Part shown: positions 9,413 to 19,745 of the stretch, in pieces | Layout: each line of letters begins with the position of its first letter | Numbering within the stretch: position 1 is the first letter of the stretch | Origin: Pseudomonas cavernae | Lineage (GTDB): Bacteria > Pseudomonadota > Gammaproteobacteria > Pseudomonadales > Pseudomonadaceae | Assembly: GCF_003595175.1 (NCBI RefSeq) | Contig: NZ_CP032419.1 | Span: 2,170,001-2,234,000 of the forward strand | Length of the DNA: 64,000 bases | Direction: 5' to 3' | Position numbers and translations under genes: made by a program | The notes under the pieces: generated by a model | Seen by the model: only the letters and a program-made list of their open reading frames with translations | Told to the model about the DNA's origin: nothing | Database searches by the model: none

Positions 9413-10126
9413 TTGTTCTGTTTTAATCGCAACTCATTGTCATTGTTGAAATTTTTCCTGGTGACGGGTCTATTGCTTGGCGGTTGCCAAGGCCCGGGAA
9501 ATTTACCGGTGGATATTCAACGTCTGCCAGAGCGGGTGGAATTGAGCGGCGTACCGTTCTTTGCGGAGTCGGCTTTTGATGGTGCTCCTGGAGCTTTGGC
9601 GACCGTGTTGTCGCAGCAAGGGGTGGTGACTACGCCGGGATTGGTCGCCAAGCAATTGAAGTTGCCTGAGGCGGAGTTGCAACTGGCGCAAAACATCCCG
9701 CGCGTAGCTCGCGAGCAAGGGTTCGTGGTCTATCCCCTTGGGGCCGGTCTTGCCGAGTTGCTGGATCAAGTTGCAGCGGGATTTCCAGTACTGGTGCGCT
9801 TCAGTGAAGGGCTCGGCTGGATGGCTTCGTCTCGCTATGCGGTGTTGGTCGGTTACGACCGCGCCCAGCAAACGCTTTTGCTGCGATCAGGGCAAAGCAA
9901 GCGCTGGCTGGCCGATTTCACAGCATTCAAGGATGACTGGGAGAAGGCGGGGCGTTGGTCGGTTCTGGTGCAGGCGCCGGCGCGCCTACCCGCAAGTGTG
10001 GACCCGCTGCGCTGGCGGCAGGCGGCGGCAGAGCTGGAACGAGTCGGCCAGGTGCAGGCGGCGGCTTCGGCATATCAGGCTTTAGAGGCGCCTTCGCAGC
10101 CTGTGAAGAGTAAAACGGCGCCCTGA
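9413..10126 (+). CDS. Predicted lipoprotein with C39-like (papain-fold) domain
   Basis: The likely start is TTG at 9413, eight bases after GGAGAG; this gives an N-terminus MFCFNRNSLSLLKFFLVTG followed by the lipobox LLGGC and a mature lipidated Cys. Upstream in-frame starts (ATG 9377, or 9287 inside the oprF terminator) are less credible. The mature part of about 210 residues resembles peptidase C39-like/bacteriocin-processing folds: AFDGAPGALATVLSQQG occupies the place of the catalytic motif but has no Cys, and SRYAVLVGYDRAQQTLLLRSG replaces the His/Asp strand. It is therefore probably a non-catalytic binding domain, ending in a tetratricopeptide-like helix pair (WRQAAAELERVGQVQAAASAYQAL). 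Role unknown. Confidence 0.75.
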   Translation: MFCFNRNSLSLLKFFLVTGLLLGGCQGPGNLPVDIQRLPERVELSGVPFFAESAFDGAPGALATVLSQQGVVTTPGLVAKQLKLPEAELQLAQNIPRVAREQGFVVYPLGAGLAELLDQVAAGFPVLVRFSEGLGWMASSRYAVLVGYDRAQQTLLLRSGQSKRWLADFTAFKDDWEKAGRWSVLVQAPARLPASVDPLRWRQAAAELERVGQVQAAASAYQALEAPSQPVKSKTAP

Positions 10127-10139
10127 GGCGCCGTTTTTT
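10112..10139. terminator. Bidirectional terminator
   Basis: AAAACGGCGCC CTGA GGCGCCGTTTT is symmetric with A and T runs on both sides. It overlaps the end of the lipoprotein gene and serves the convergent oxidoreductase gene too. Confidence 0.9.
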
Positions 10140-10140
10140 C

Positions 10141-11424
10141 TTAGACGCCCAGCTTGTCGCGCAGGCTGTAGTACCAGGCGCCAAGGGCGGTGAAAGGTAC
10201 GCGGAAGACCTGTCCGCCAGGGAAGGGGTAGTGTGGTAACTCAGCGAAGGCATCGAAGCGCTCCGCTTGTCCACGCAGGGCCTCGGCCAGAACCTTGCCG
10301 GCAACATGGGTGTAGGTCACGCCATGGCCGCTGCAGCCCTGTGAGTAGTAGATGTTATGGCCCAGACGGCCAACCTGCGGTAGGCGCGAAAGGGTGAGCA
10401 GGAAGTTGCCGGTCCAGGCGTAGTCGATTTTCACATTTTTCAGTTGCGGGAAGGTCTTCAGCATCTTCGGGCGAATAATCGCCTCGATGTTGGCTGGGTC
10501 GCGCGCGCCATAGACCACGCCACCGCCGAAAATCAGGCGTTTGTCGCCTGAGAGCCGGTAGTAGTCGAGGAGATAGTTGCAGTCTTCTACGCAGTAGTCC
10601 TGAGGAAGCAGGCTCTTCGCTAGCTCGTCGGAAAGCCGCTCGGTGGTGATCACCTGGGTGCCGCACGGCATGGATTTGGCGGCTAGCTCTGGCAGCAAGT
10701 TGCCCAGGTAAGCATTGCCAGCGACCACAACGAACTTGGCTTTCACGTGCCCTTGGGGCGTGTGAACGACTGGCGCCGCTGTACGCTCAATTCGAATGGC
10801 GGGTGATTGCTCGTAGATCATGCCGCCAAGGGATTCGACCGCTGTGGCCTCGCCGAGCGCCAGATTGAGTGGGTGGATATGGCCGCCGCTCATGTCGAGC
10901 ATGCCGCCTATGTAGTTGTCAGTGGCGGCAACTTCGCGGATGCGTTTGGCGTCTAACAGCTCTAGTTGGGTATGACCATAGCGTTCCCACAGACGTTTCT
11001 GCGACTCAAGGTGGGTCATCTGCTTGGCAGTGAGGGCAGCGAAGACGCCGCCGTCCTTCAGGTCGCATTGGATGCCGTACTTCTTAACGCGTTCGCGGAT
11101 GATGCTTCCGCCTTCAAATGCCATGTCTCCGAGGAGCTGGGCATTTTTAGGGCTGACGCTGCGTTCAATGCTGTCGATGTCACGGCTGTAGCTATTGACG
11201 ATCTGCCCGCCGTTGCGCCCCGATGCACCAAAACCTACCTTGGCTGCCTCCAAGATTACTACCTTGAAGCCATGTTCGAGTAGGAATAATGCAGTCGACA
11301 GGCCGGTATAGCCCGCGCCGATGATGCAGACATCAGTTTGGACTTCACCAAGTAGTTCTGGGCGCGCAGGCGTGGGATTAGCTGAGGCGGCGTAGTAGGA
11401 CTGTGGGTAGGGGGTGTGCGTCAT
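10141..11424 (-). CDS. puuB: FAD-dependent oxidoreductase, gamma-glutamylputrescine oxidase type
   Basis: A 427-residue DAO-family flavoenzyme. The N-terminal Rossmann motif DVCIIGAGYTGLSTALFLLE (GxGxxG about residues 36-41) binds FAD, and ASGRNGGQIV with the C-terminal YYSQGCSGHGVTYTHVAGK is characteristic of gamma-glutamylputrescine oxidoreductases. These oxidise gamma-glutamylputrescine to the aldehyde during putrescine use. No other puu genes flank it, so the exact amine substrate is inferred. It is convergent with the lipoprotein gene and has a 180-bp upstream region before tRNA-Val. PuuB is a family-level name here. Confidence 0.8.
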   Translation of the reverse strand: MTHTPYPQSYYAASANPTPARPELLGEVQTDVCIIGAGYTGLSTALFLLEHGFKVVILEAAKVGFGASGRNGGQIVNSYSRDIDSIERSVSPKNAQLLGDMAFEGGSIIRERVKKYGIQCDLKDGGVFAALTAKQMTHLESQKRLWERYGHTQLELLDAKRIREVAATDNYIGGMLDMSGGHIHPLNLALGEATAVESLGGMIYEQSPAIRIERTAAPVVHTPQGHVKAKFVVVAGNAYLGNLLPELAAKSMPCGTQVITTERLSDELAKSLLPQDYCVEDCNYLLDYYRLSGDKRLIFGGGVVYGARDPANIEAIIRPKMLKTFPQLKNVKIDYAWTGNFLLTLSRLPQVGRLGHNIYYSQGCSGHGVTYTHVAGKVLAEALRGQAERFDAFAELPHYPFPGGQVFRVPFTALGAWYYSLRDKLGV

Positions 11425-11607
11425 TTTGCAACCTATGTTCTTTATTTTTTACGACTGTTGCGATGCTAACTCAGCTGAAAATCCTCGGCTAGTCTGTGTG
11501 CAAAATATTTAACGCAGCAGTGAGCGCTAAAAAATCCACTTTTTCAGGCAGTTAGAATAAAAGCTGTTGACAGCAATGAGTAATTCCGTAGAATGCGCGG
11601 CCAATGG

Positions 11608-11684
11608 AGGCACATAGCTCAGTTGGTTAGAGCACCACCTTGACATGGTGGGGGTCGTTGGTTCGAGTCCAATTGTGCCTACCA
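11608..11684 (+). tRNA. tRNA-Val (GAC)
   Basis: A 77-nt cloverleaf with acceptor AGGCACA/TGTGCCT, D-arm TAGCTCAGTTGGTTAGAGC, anticodon stem-loop with GAC in the loop TTGACAT, T-arm GGTTCGAGTCC, and an encoded CCA end. Confidence 0.97.
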
Positions 11685-11690
11685 AATTTA

Positions 11691-11716
11691 AAGGGTCGCG
11701 TAAGCGGCCCTTTTTT
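11691..11716 (+). terminator. Terminator after tRNA-Val
   Basis: AAGGGTCGC GTAA GCGGCCCTTTTTT: a seven-pair stem with one G-T wobble and a T run. Confidence 0.88.
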
Positions 11717-11809
11717 ATTGCGCAGCTTGTCAGGGCTGCGGCTTTCTGAAAGCATCCCGTTTCTTCGCATCCAGTGACTCTGGTTCGGTTTCAGGTAGGC
11801 CTTTGGGCT

Positions 11810-11906
11810 CCTGCCACTGTGAGGCAGGTACACCGCCGGATCGCTTACTGGCTCATCCCAACCCACGTGACCTTTGGTAGGGGTCACCACTAGGAGAGGA
11901 GGCGCC
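11810..11906 (+). promoter_or_regulatory. thrS translational operator with two tRNA-Thr anticodon-arm mimics
   Basis: Two hairpins precede the thrS ribosome-binding site (GGAGAGGAGG, 11893-11902). Hairpin 1 (11810-11828) is CCTGCC/GGCAGG with the seven-base loop ACTGTGA, placing TGT at anticodon positions 34-36. Hairpin 2 (11867-11887) is GTGACC/GGTCAC; with a T-G closing pair it leaves a seven-base loop TTGGTAG, giving U33, anticodon GGU and A37. UGU and GGU are both threonine anticodons. In E. coli, ThrRS represses its own mRNA by binding two anticodon-like hairpins upstream of thrS. The layout here is the same; binding is inferred. Confidence 0.65.
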
Positions 11907-13829
11907 ATGCCCATCATTACTCTTCCCGACGGCAGTCAGCGCTCGTTTGATCACCCGGTTACCGTGGCTGGGGTGGCTCAGTCCATTGGTGCTGGCCTGG
12001 CCAAAGCTACTTTGGCTGGTAAGGTCGATGGTCGTTTGGTAGATGCCGGTGATCTGATTGATAGCGATGCCAGCCTGCAAATCATCACGCCGAAAGACGA
12101 GGAGGGGTTGGAGATCATTCGCCATTCCTGCGCCCATCTAGTCGGTCATGCGGTCAAGCAGCTCTATCCGGCGGCGAAAATGGTGATCGGTCCTGTCATC
12201 GATGAGGGCTTCTATTACGACATCGCTTACGAGCGGCCCTTCACTCAGGAAGATCTCGCCGCCATCGAGCAGCGCATGCAGCAGTTGATCGACAAGGATT
12301 ACGACGTCATTAAGAGAGTGACGCCGCGTGCCGAGGTGATCGAATTGTTCAGGGCGCGGGGCGAGGAGTACAAGCTGAGGCTGGTCGATGACATGCCTGA
12401 TGAGAAGGCTATGGGCCTGTACTTCCATGAAGAGTATGTGGACATGTGCCGTGGTCCGCACGTGCCTAATACGCGCTTCCTTAAAGCATTCAAGCTGACC
12501 AAGTTGTCCGGCGCCTATTGGCGTGGTGATGCCAAGAACGAGCAGCTGCAGCGCATTTATGGCACTGCCTGGGCGGACAAGAAGCAACTGGCTGCCTACA
12601 TCACTCGCATCGAAGAAGCGGAGAAGCGCGATCACCGCAAGCTTGGCAAGCGCCTGGATTTGTTCCATACCCAGGAAGAAGCGCCCGGCATGGTGTTCTG
12701 GCATCCGAATGGTTGGACTTTGTATCAGGTGCTTGAGCAGTACATGCGCTGTGTGCAGCGGGAAAATGGCTATCTGGAAGTGAAGACTCCCCAGGTTGTC
12801 GATCGCAGTCTGTGGGAGAAATCCGGGCACTGGGCGAACTACGCCGAGAACATGTTTACCACTGAGTCGGAAAGTCGCGACTATGCGATCAAGCCGATGA
12901 ACTGCCCCTGCCATGTGCAGATTTTCAACCAGGGGCTGAAGAGCTATCGCGAATTGCCGATGCGCTTGGCTGAGTTCGGTGCTTGCCACCGCAATGAGCC
13001 GTCAGGTGCGCTGCATGGCATCATGCGGGTGCGTGGTTTCACGCAGGACGATGCACACATTTTCTGTACTGAAGATCAAATGCAGGCCGAGTCTGCGGAC
13101 TTCATCAAGCTAACCCTGGATGTCTATGCCGATTTCGGTTTCGCCGACATTCAGCTGAAGCTGTCGACTCGTCCGGAAAAACGGGTCGGTTCCGATGAGT
13201 TGTGGGATCGTGCTGAGGCGGCTTTGGCTTCGGCGCTGGAAAGCGCCGGTCTGCCTTACGACTTGCAGCCGGGGGAGGGGGCTTTCTATGGGCCGAAGAT
13301 CGAGTTCTCCCTGAAGGATTGTCTGGGTCGGGTGTGGCAGTGTGGTACCCTGCAGCTCGACTTCAATCTGCCGGTTCGCCTTGGTGCTGAGTTTGTCGGC
13401 GAGGATAACAGTCGCAAGCACCCAGTGATGCTACATCGCGCGATCCTCGGTTCTTTCGAGCGCTTCATCGGCATGCTGATTGAGCACTACGAGGGGGCGT
13501 TCCCTGCTTGGCTGGCGCCAACCCAGGCGGTGATCATGAATATCACCGACAAGCAGTCAGAATTCGCCCTTGAGGTGGAGAAAACCCTCAATCAAAGCGG
13601 GTTCCGTGCCAAGTCCGACTTGAGAAACGAAAAAATCGGCTTTAAAATCCGCGAGCATACTTTGCTCAAGGTTCCCTATCTCCTGGTTATTGGTGATAGA
13701 GAAGTCGAAATGCAAACGGTCGCCGTGCGTACCCGTGAAGGTGCTGATCTGGGCTCGATGCCCGTCGCTCAATTCGCAGAATTCCTTGCGCAGGCGGTTT
13801 CCCGGCGTGGTCGCCAAGATTTGGAGTAA
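11907..13829 (+). CDS. thrS: Threonyl-tRNA synthetase
   Basis: A class II synthetase that charges tRNA-Thr; 640 residues, the usual length. Domains in order are an N-terminal TGS domain (1-62), the editing domain with [14 protein letters not shown] (about 73) and [13 protein letters not shown], the catalytic core with motif 2 [25 protein letters not shown], zinc ligands (Cys in MNCPCH and His residues), and the C-terminal anticodon-binding domain (about 540-640). The ATG at 11907 follows a strong GGAGAGGAGG and gives [10 protein letters not shown]. It is first in the thrS-infC-rpmI-rplT-pheST-ihfA run, and its leader suggests autoregulation. Confidence 0.98.
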   Translation: MPIITLPDGSQRSFDHPVTVAGVAQSIGAGLAKATLAGKVDGRLVDAGDLIDSDASLQIITPKDEEGLEIIRHSCAHLVGHAVKQLYPAAKMVIGPVIDEGFYYDIAYERPFTQEDLAAIEQRMQQLIDKDYDVIKRVTPRAEVIELFRARGEEYKLRLVDDMPDEKAMGLYFHEEYVDMCRGPHVPNTRFLKAFKLTKLSGAYWRGDAKNEQLQRIYGTAWADKKQLAAYITRIEEAEKRDHRKLGKRLDLFHTQEEAPGMVFWHPNGWTLYQVLEQYMRCVQRENGYLEVKTPQVVDRSLWEKSGHWANYAENMFTTESESRDYAIKPMNCPCHVQIFNQGLKSYRELPMRLAEFGACHRNEPSGALHGIMRVRGFTQDDAHIFCTEDQMQAESADFIKLTLDVYADFGFADIQLKLSTRPEKRVGSDELWDRAEAALASALESAGLPYDLQPGEGAFYGPKIEFSLKDCLGRVWQCGTLQLDFNLPVRLGAEFVGEDNSRKHPVMLHRAILGSFERFIGMLIEHYEGAFPAWLAPTQAVIMNITDKQSEFALEVEKTLNQSGFRAKSDLRNEKIGFKIREHTLLKVPYLLVIGDREVEMQTVAVRTREGADLGSMPVAQFAEFLAQAVSRRGRQDLE

Positions 13830-14380
13830 TCATTATTAAGCGTGAAATGAGACAGGATAAACGAACTGCACCGAAAGCCCCGATCAACGAGAATATCTCG
13901 GCACGCGAGGTTCGGTTAATTGGCGCTGACGGCGAGCAGATTGGCATCGTCTCGATTGATGAAGCGCTTCGAGTGGCTGAAGAAGCCAAGCTGGATCTGG
14001 TAGAAATCTCCGCTGATGCAGTGCCGCCTGTCTGCCGCATCATGGATTACGGCAAGCATCTGTTTGAGAAAAAGAAACAGGTCGCTGCCGCGAAGAAGAA
14101 CCAGAAGCAGGTTCAGATTAAAGAAATTAAGTTTCGTCCAGGGACGGAAGAAGGGGATTACCAGGTAAAACTACGCAACCTGGTACGTTTCCTAAGTGAT
14201 GGGGACAAGGCCAAGGTATCCCTGCGATTCCGTGGTCGTGAGATGGCTCACCAGGAGTTGGGGATGGAACTGTTGAAGCGGGTCGAAGTCGATCTCGCCG
14301 AATACGGTACCGTCGAACAGCATCCTAAGCTGGAAGGACGCCAGCTGATGATGGTCATCGCCCCCAAAAAGCGAAAATAA
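13829..14380 (+). CDS. infC: Translation initiation factor IF-3 (non-AUG start)
   Basis: IF-3 keeps 30S subunits free and proofreads the start codon. Conserved segments are [24 protein letters not shown] (N-domain), the KK-rich linker, [19 protein letters not shown], and the C-domain ending in APKKRK. The first in-frame ATG (13847) would drop conserved residues. Upstream in frame are ATC-ATT-ATT-AAG-CGT-GAA, giving (M)[13 protein letters not shown]-3 genes classically start at AUU and are autoregulated because IF-3 rejects that codon. I give the outermost start; GGAG at 13823-13826 fits ATT at 13832 or 13835 best. The product is about 181-183 residues. It lies immediately after the thrS stop. 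Confidence 0.93.
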   Translation: MIIKREMRQDKRTAPKAPINENISAREVRLIGADGEQIGIVSIDEALRVAEEAKLDLVEISADAVPPVCRIMDYGKHLFEKKKQVAAAKKNQKQVQIKEIKFRPGTEEGDYQVKLRNLVRFLSDGDKAKVSLRFRGREMAHQELGMELLKRVEVDLAEYGTVEQHPKLEGRQLMMVIAPKKRK

Positions 14381-14442
14381 TCTCCAGGGCACTGGCAGGC
14401 CTTGTGGTTATGTGTAATTGACTGAATGCGGAGTATCCGAAC

Positions 14443-14637
14443 ATGCCAAAGATGAAAACCAAGAGTGGCGCTGCGAAGCGCTTCAAGAAAACTGCTGGTG
14501 GCCTCAAGCACAAGCACGCTTTCAAGAGCCACATCCTCACCAAAATGACTACCAAACGTAAGCGTCAATTGCGTGGCACCTCCATGCTGCACAAATCTGA
14601 TGTCGCTCGTGTAGAGCGTTCGCTGCGTCTGCGTTGA
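14443..14637 (+). CDS. rpmI: Ribosomal protein bL35
   Basis: A 64-residue basic large-subunit protein with the family pattern [20 protein letters not shown] and a C-terminus of ...[14 protein letters not shown]. It lies 62 bp after infC with a GCGGAG-type ribosome-binding site and belongs to the infC-rpmI-rplT ribosomal operon. Confidence 0.97.
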   Translation: MPKMKTKSGAAKRFKKTAGGLKHKHAFKSHILTKMTTKRKRQLRGTSMLHKSDVARVERSLRLR

Positions 14638-14666
14638 TTTCCGGTCTAGGTCAAGAGGATTAATTC

Positions 14667-15023
14667 ATGGCTCGTGTTAAGCGTGGCGTTATTGCCCGTG
14701 CCCGTCACAAAAAAATTCTGAAACTCGCCAAAGGCTACTACGGTGCGCGTTCGCGTGTATTCCGTGTTGCCAAGCAAGCGGTAATCAAGGCTGGCCAATA
14801 TGCCTACCGTGACCGCCGTCAGCGCAAGCGTCAGTTCCGTGCTCTGTGGATCGCCCGTATCAACGCTGGTGCTCGTGTCAACGGTCTGTCCTACAGCCGT
14901 CTGATCGCCGGTCTGAAGAAGGCGTCCGTCGAGATCGATCGTAAGGTTCTGGCCGATCTGGCAGTGAACGAAAAAGCGGCGTTTGCTGCGATTGTCGAGA
15001 AAGCGAAAGCCGTCCTGGCTTAA
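14667..15023 (+). CDS. rplT: Ribosomal protein bL20
   Basis: A 118-residue large-subunit assembly protein that binds 23S rRNA and, in enterobacteria, represses rpmI-rplT translation. It shows the typical start [20 protein letters not shown], the long basic helix, and the globular C-domain [28 protein letters not shown]. It is 29 bp after rpmI with AGAGGA before the ATG. Two stable hairpins separate it from pheS. Confidence 0.98.
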   Translation: MARVKRGVIARARHKKILKLAKGYYGARSRVFRVAKQAVIKAGQYAYRDRRQRKRQFRALWIARINAGARVNGLSYSRLIAGLKKASVEIDRKVLADLAVNEKAAFAAIVEKAKAVLA

Positions 15024-15035
15024 GTCCCCGACAAT

Positions 15036-16135
<1,100 letters not shown>

Positions 16136-16174
16136 AACTCGCACGACCGTAACCGAATTGATTGGGAGAGCAGG

Positions 16175-18553
16175 ATGAAATTCAGTGAACAGTGGCTGCG
16201 GGGCTGGGTAAATCCGCAGGTTTCCCGTGATGAATTGGTAGCTCGTCTGTCCATGGTCGGCCTCGAGGTCGACAGCGTGACTCCGGCTGCCGGCAATTTC
16301 TCCGGAGTGGTGGTGGGTGAGGTGCTCAGCACGGAGCCGCACCCGGATGCTGACAAGTTGCGCGTTTGCCAGGTGAGCAACGGCGCCGAATCTTTCCAGG
16401 TGGTCTGCGGTGCCCCCAATGTTCGCCCCGGGTTGAAGATTCCGTTCGCCATGATTGGCGCGGAGCTGTCTGGCGACTTCACGATCAAAAAGGCCAAGCT
16501 ACGCGGGATCGAGTCCAACGGCATGCTCTGCTCGGCGTCTGAATTGCAGATCAGCGAAGACAATAATGGCCTAATGGAGTTGGCCGCCGATGCTCCGGTC
16601 GGCGAGAGCATTCGCACCTATCTCGGGCTGGATGATGTGAGCATCGAGCTTGGCTTGACGCCCAACCGCGGTGACTGTTTGTCGATTGCAGGTTTGGCCC
16701 GTGAAGTAGGAGCCATCTACGCCGCCGAGGTTAGTCCGATGTTGGTCGAGCCTGTTGCGGCGGGCCATGATGAAGTACGGCCAGTCGAAGTCTCGGCGCC
16801 ACAGGCTTGCCCGCGCTATTTGGGACGAGTGATTCAAAATGTCGACCTGTCTCGGCCGACGCCGCTGTGGATGGTCGAGCGCCTGCGCCGTTCGGATATC
16901 CGTAGCATCAATGCTGCCGTCGATGTCACCAACTACGTGATGCTAGAGCAAGGCCAGCCGATGCATGCGTTTGATCTTGCCGAAATCAATGGCGGGATTC
17001 GAGTGCGCATGGCAGAAGAGGGCGAGAAGCTGGTGCTGCTCGATGGTCAGGAAGTCAGCCTGCGGGCCGATACCCTGGTAATCGCCGACCACCAGCGCGC
17101 GCTGGCAATTGCCGGTGTGATGGGGGGCGAGCATAGCGGGGTGAGCAACGCAACTCGCGATGTGTTCCTGGAGAGCGCGTTCTTCGACACCATTGCTTTG
17201 GCCGGTAAGGCGCGCTCCTATGGCCTGCATACGGACTCTTCGCACCGGTTCGAGCGTGGCGTGGACTCCCAGTTGGCGCGGAAGGCCATGGAGCGTGCCA
17301 CTGCTCTGTTGATCGAAATTATGGGTGGTGAGGCGGGGCCGATCATTGAGGTGGTCAGCGAGGCGAGCTTGCCGCGTGTCGCACCGATTACCCTGCGTGC
17401 CGAGCGCATTGCTCAGATGCTTGGTCTTGAGATGGACTCGGCTGAAGTCGAGCGCCTGCTGAGAGCTCTGGGCCTGACCGTGAGCAGCCAGGGTGTTGGG
17501 TTATGGCAGGTCGGGGTGCCAAGCCATCGCTTCGATATCACTCTGGAAGTCGACTTGATCGAAGAGCTCGGGCGTCTCTATGGCTACAACCGCTTGCCGG
17601 TTCGTTATCCGCAAGCGCGTCTGGCGCCCCAGGCCAAGGCGGAAGCTCGTTCTGAGTTGCCGGCACTACGCCGTTTGCTGGTGGCGCGTGGCTATCAAGA
17701 GGCTATCACCTATAGCTTCATCGATCCGAAGCTGTTCGAGCTGTTCAATCCGGGCGTTGAGCCACTGCAATTGGCCAACCCGATTTCTGCCGATATGTCT
17801 GCCATGCGCTCCTCGCTGTGGCCGGGTTTGGTCAAAGCGCTGCAGCACAACCTGAATCGCCAACAGTCGCGTGTGCGTCTGTTTGAAAGCGGACTGCGCT
17901 TTGTCGGTCAGTTGCCGGGACTCAAGCAGGAGGCGATGCTGGCTGGCGTAATCACCGGTAGCCGTTTGCCTGAGGCATGGGCCAATGGACGTGAAGGTGT
18001 GGACTTCTACGATCTGAAAGCGGATGTCGAGGCGTTGTTAAGCCATGCTGGAGCCGTCGAATCTTTCCGCTTCGTGCCGGGCGAACATCCCGCGCTGCAT
18101 CCAGGGCAGACGGCACAGGTCGAGCGCGATGGGCGTCTGGTTGGCTTTATCGGGGCGATCCATCCGGAGCTGGCTCGGTCGCTTGGCCTCGAGCAGCCGC
18201 TCTATCTCTTCGAATTGGTATTGTCCGAAGTTGCTCAGGGACGCTTGCCGAAGTTCAGCGAACTGTCGCGTTTCCCTGAAGTTCGCCGTGATTTGGCACT
18301 GTTGGTGGGGCGTGATGTCGCTGCCGAGGCGGTGCTGGCGACTATCCGTGAGGCGGCCGGTGAGTGGCTAACGGACCTCAGGCTGTTTGACGTGTATCAC
18401 GGTAAAGGCATTGATCCACATAGAAAAAGCCTGGCCGTCGGCTTGACCTGGCAACATCCATCGCGCACTCTTAATGACGATGAGGTGAGTAGTACAACGC
18501 AAAACATCCTTACCTCGCTGGAACAAAGGTTCAATGCCACGTTAAGGAAGTAA
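16175..18553 (+). CDS. pheT: Phenylalanyl-tRNA synthetase beta subunit
   Basis: The 792-residue tRNA-recognition and editing subunit of PheRS. In order: an EMAP-like tRNA-binding domain (about 39-150, HPDADKLRVCQV), the B3/B4 editing domain (ELGLTPNRGDCLSIAGLARE ... NYVMLEQGQPMHAFD), the B5 DNA-binding-like domain (about 400-475), a catalytic-like core (DLIEELGRLYGYNRLP), and the C-terminal ferredoxin-fold anticodon-binding domain (about 697-791, SRFPEVRRDLALLV). Length and start fit the family. ihfA starts three bases after its stop, as in other gamma-proteobacteria. Confidence 0.98.
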   Translation: MKFSEQWLRGWVNPQVSRDELVARLSMVGLEVDSVTPAAGNFSGVVVGEVLSTEPHPDADKLRVCQVSNGAESFQVVCGAPNVRPGLKIPFAMIGAELSGDFTIKKAKLRGIESNGMLCSASELQISEDNNGLMELAADAPVGESIRTYLGLDDVSIELGLTPNRGDCLSIAGLAREVGAIYAAEVSPMLVEPVAAGHDEVRPVEVSAPQACPRYLGRVIQNVDLSRPTPLWMVERLRRSDIRSINAAVDVTNYVMLEQGQPMHAFDLAEINGGIRVRMAEEGEKLVLLDGQEVSLRADTLVIADHQRALAIAGVMGGEHSGVSNATRDVFLESAFFDTIALAGKARSYGLHTDSSHRFERGVDSQLARKAMERATALLIEIMGGEAGPIIEVVSEASLPRVAPITLRAERIAQMLGLEMDSAEVERLLRALGLTVSSQGVGLWQVGVPSHRFDITLEVDLIEELGRLYGYNRLPVRYPQARLAPQAKAEARSELPALRRLLVARGYQEAITYSFIDPKLFELFNPGVEPLQLANPISADMSAMRSSLWPGLVKALQHNLNRQQSRVRLFESGLRFVGQLPGLKQEAMLAGVITGSRLPEAWANGREGVDFYDLKADVEALLSHAGAVESFRFVPGEHPALHPGQTAQVERDGRLVGFIGAIHPELARSLGLEQPLYLFELVLSEVAQGRLPKFSELSRFPEVRRDLALLVGRDVAAEAVLATIREAAGEWLTDLRLFDVYHGKGIDPHRKSLAVGLTWQHPSRTLNDDEVSSTTQNILTSLEQRFNATLRK

Positions 18554-18556
18554 CGT

Positions 18557-18859
18557 ATGGGGGCTCTGACGAAAGCTGAAATGGCGGAACGTCTGTATGA
18601 AGAGCTAGGCCTGAATAAGCGGGAAGCCAAGGAGTTGGTGGAGCTGTTCTTTGAAGAAATCCGGCAGGCGCTGGAGCTTAATGAGCAGGTCAAATTGTCG
18701 GGTTTCGGCAATTTTGACCTGCGAGATAAGCGACAGCGCCCGGGACGTAATCCAAAGACAGGAGAAGAGATTCCGATTACGGCTCGCCGTGTCGTCACTT
18801 TTCGCCCCGGCCAGAAACTGAAAGCCAGAGTTGAAGCTTATGCTGGAACCAAGTCATAA
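18557..18859 (+). CDS. ihfA: Integration host factor alpha subunit
   Basis: A 100-residue HU/IHF-family DNA-bending protein that pairs with IhfB. The signature is [22 protein letters not shown], with the Pro that intercalates into DNA, and the N-terminal helices [20 protein letters not shown] are standard. It lies three bases after pheT, the conserved location, and the end of the gene overlaps the start of merR by 20 bases. Confidence 0.98.
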   Translation: MGALTKAEMAERLYEELGLNKREAKELVELFFEEIRQALELNEQVKLSGFGNFDLRDKRQRPGRNPKTGEEIPITARRVVTFRPGQKLKARVEAYAGTKS

Positions 18860-19196
18860 CGACGAGCTTCCGCCGATACCGGGCAAGCGCTACTTCACCA
18901 TCGGTGAAGTAAGCGATCTTTGTGCGGTGAAGCCGCATGTCCTGCGTTACTGGGAGCAGGAGTTTACTCAGCTCAATCCAGTCAAGCGACGCGGGAATCG
19001 CCGCTACTATCAGCGTCAGGATGTGCTGATGATTCGGCAGATTCGGGCCTTGCTTTATGATCAGGGCTTCACCATTGGCGGTGCCCGTCAGCGCCTTTCC
19101 GGCGATGAAGCCAAAGACGACACGACTCAATACAAACAACTCATCCGGCAGATGATCGTTGAGCTGGAAGATGTCTTGTTGGTGCTGCGGAAATAG
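18840..19196 (+). CDS. MerR-family transcriptional regulator
   Basis: A 118-residue regulator with the MerR winged-helix domain [27 protein letters not shown] (about residues 16-42), the wing [20 protein letters not shown], and a short C-terminal coiled coil. It lacks the cysteine ligands of metal-sensing members. The effector is unknown; this gene is conserved next to ihfA in pseudomonads. The ATG at 18840 lies inside ihfA (20-bp overlap), consistent with translational coupling. tRNA-Pro follows. Confidence 0.9.
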   Translation: MLEPSHNDELPPIPGKRYFTIGEVSDLCAVKPHVLRYWEQEFTQLNPVKRRGNRRYYQRQDVLMIRQIRALLYDQGFTIGGARQRLSGDEAKDDTTQYKQLIRQMIVELEDVLLVLRK

Positions 19197-19284
19197 CTCG
19201 GCTTTTCAAAAAACTTCCATATTTCATAAGCTTAATGTATAGTTCGATCCGCTTTCAGTAGTAGTCGAGAGCGGTTTGACTTAG

Positions 19285-19362
<78 letters not shown>

Positions 19363-19373
19363 AATAACCCTAG

Positions 19374-19409
19374 AAAATCCAGTCACTTAGCGGTGACTGG
19401 ATTTTTTTT
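19374..19409 (+). terminator. Terminator after tRNA-Pro
   Basis: AAATCCAGTCAC TTAGCG GTGACTGGATTT with eight or more T residues. Confidence 0.9.
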
Positions 19410-19475
19410 ATGGGCACTTTTTTTTATTGCTTCTGTACTCGGCTGACATGGTGCCCGTTTGGTGCCCGTTTGTGC

Positions 19476-19570
19476 TGTAAGGAGGCGACGGATTTGGCAC
19501 TACCTTGCGAGATGTTTGGCACTTCCTTGCGAGGCTCGTAGCAGCGAATTTTGCAGGGTGTTTGGCACTC
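19476..19570 (+). repeat. Left end: terminal inverted repeat and TTTGGCACT array
   Basis: TTTGGCACT occurs at 19492-19500, 19515-19523 and 19561-19569 in the same orientation. The first two continue with nearly identical ACCTTGCGAG/TCCTTGCGAG. They resemble a row of transposase-binding sites at a Mu or Tn7-type end. An 11-bp tandem repeat GGTGCCCGTTT (19450-19471) sits just outside. The remaining stretch 19571-19745 holds no gene. Confidence 0.7.
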
Positions 19571-19745
19571 GGCCTGTCTGCTGAGAGGGTCGTGCCGATT
19601 CGGGCACTGTAGCAGCGATATCAGGTTTCTTCATTGCCGATTGAAAAGCGCGGGCGATGGGGCCAACTCCACCCCGGAGAAACTCATTCCCCACCGCCCG
19701 CAACCCGTTGTGCAGCGCGCCTGGTTCAGGCGCAGCCGCTAGTGA

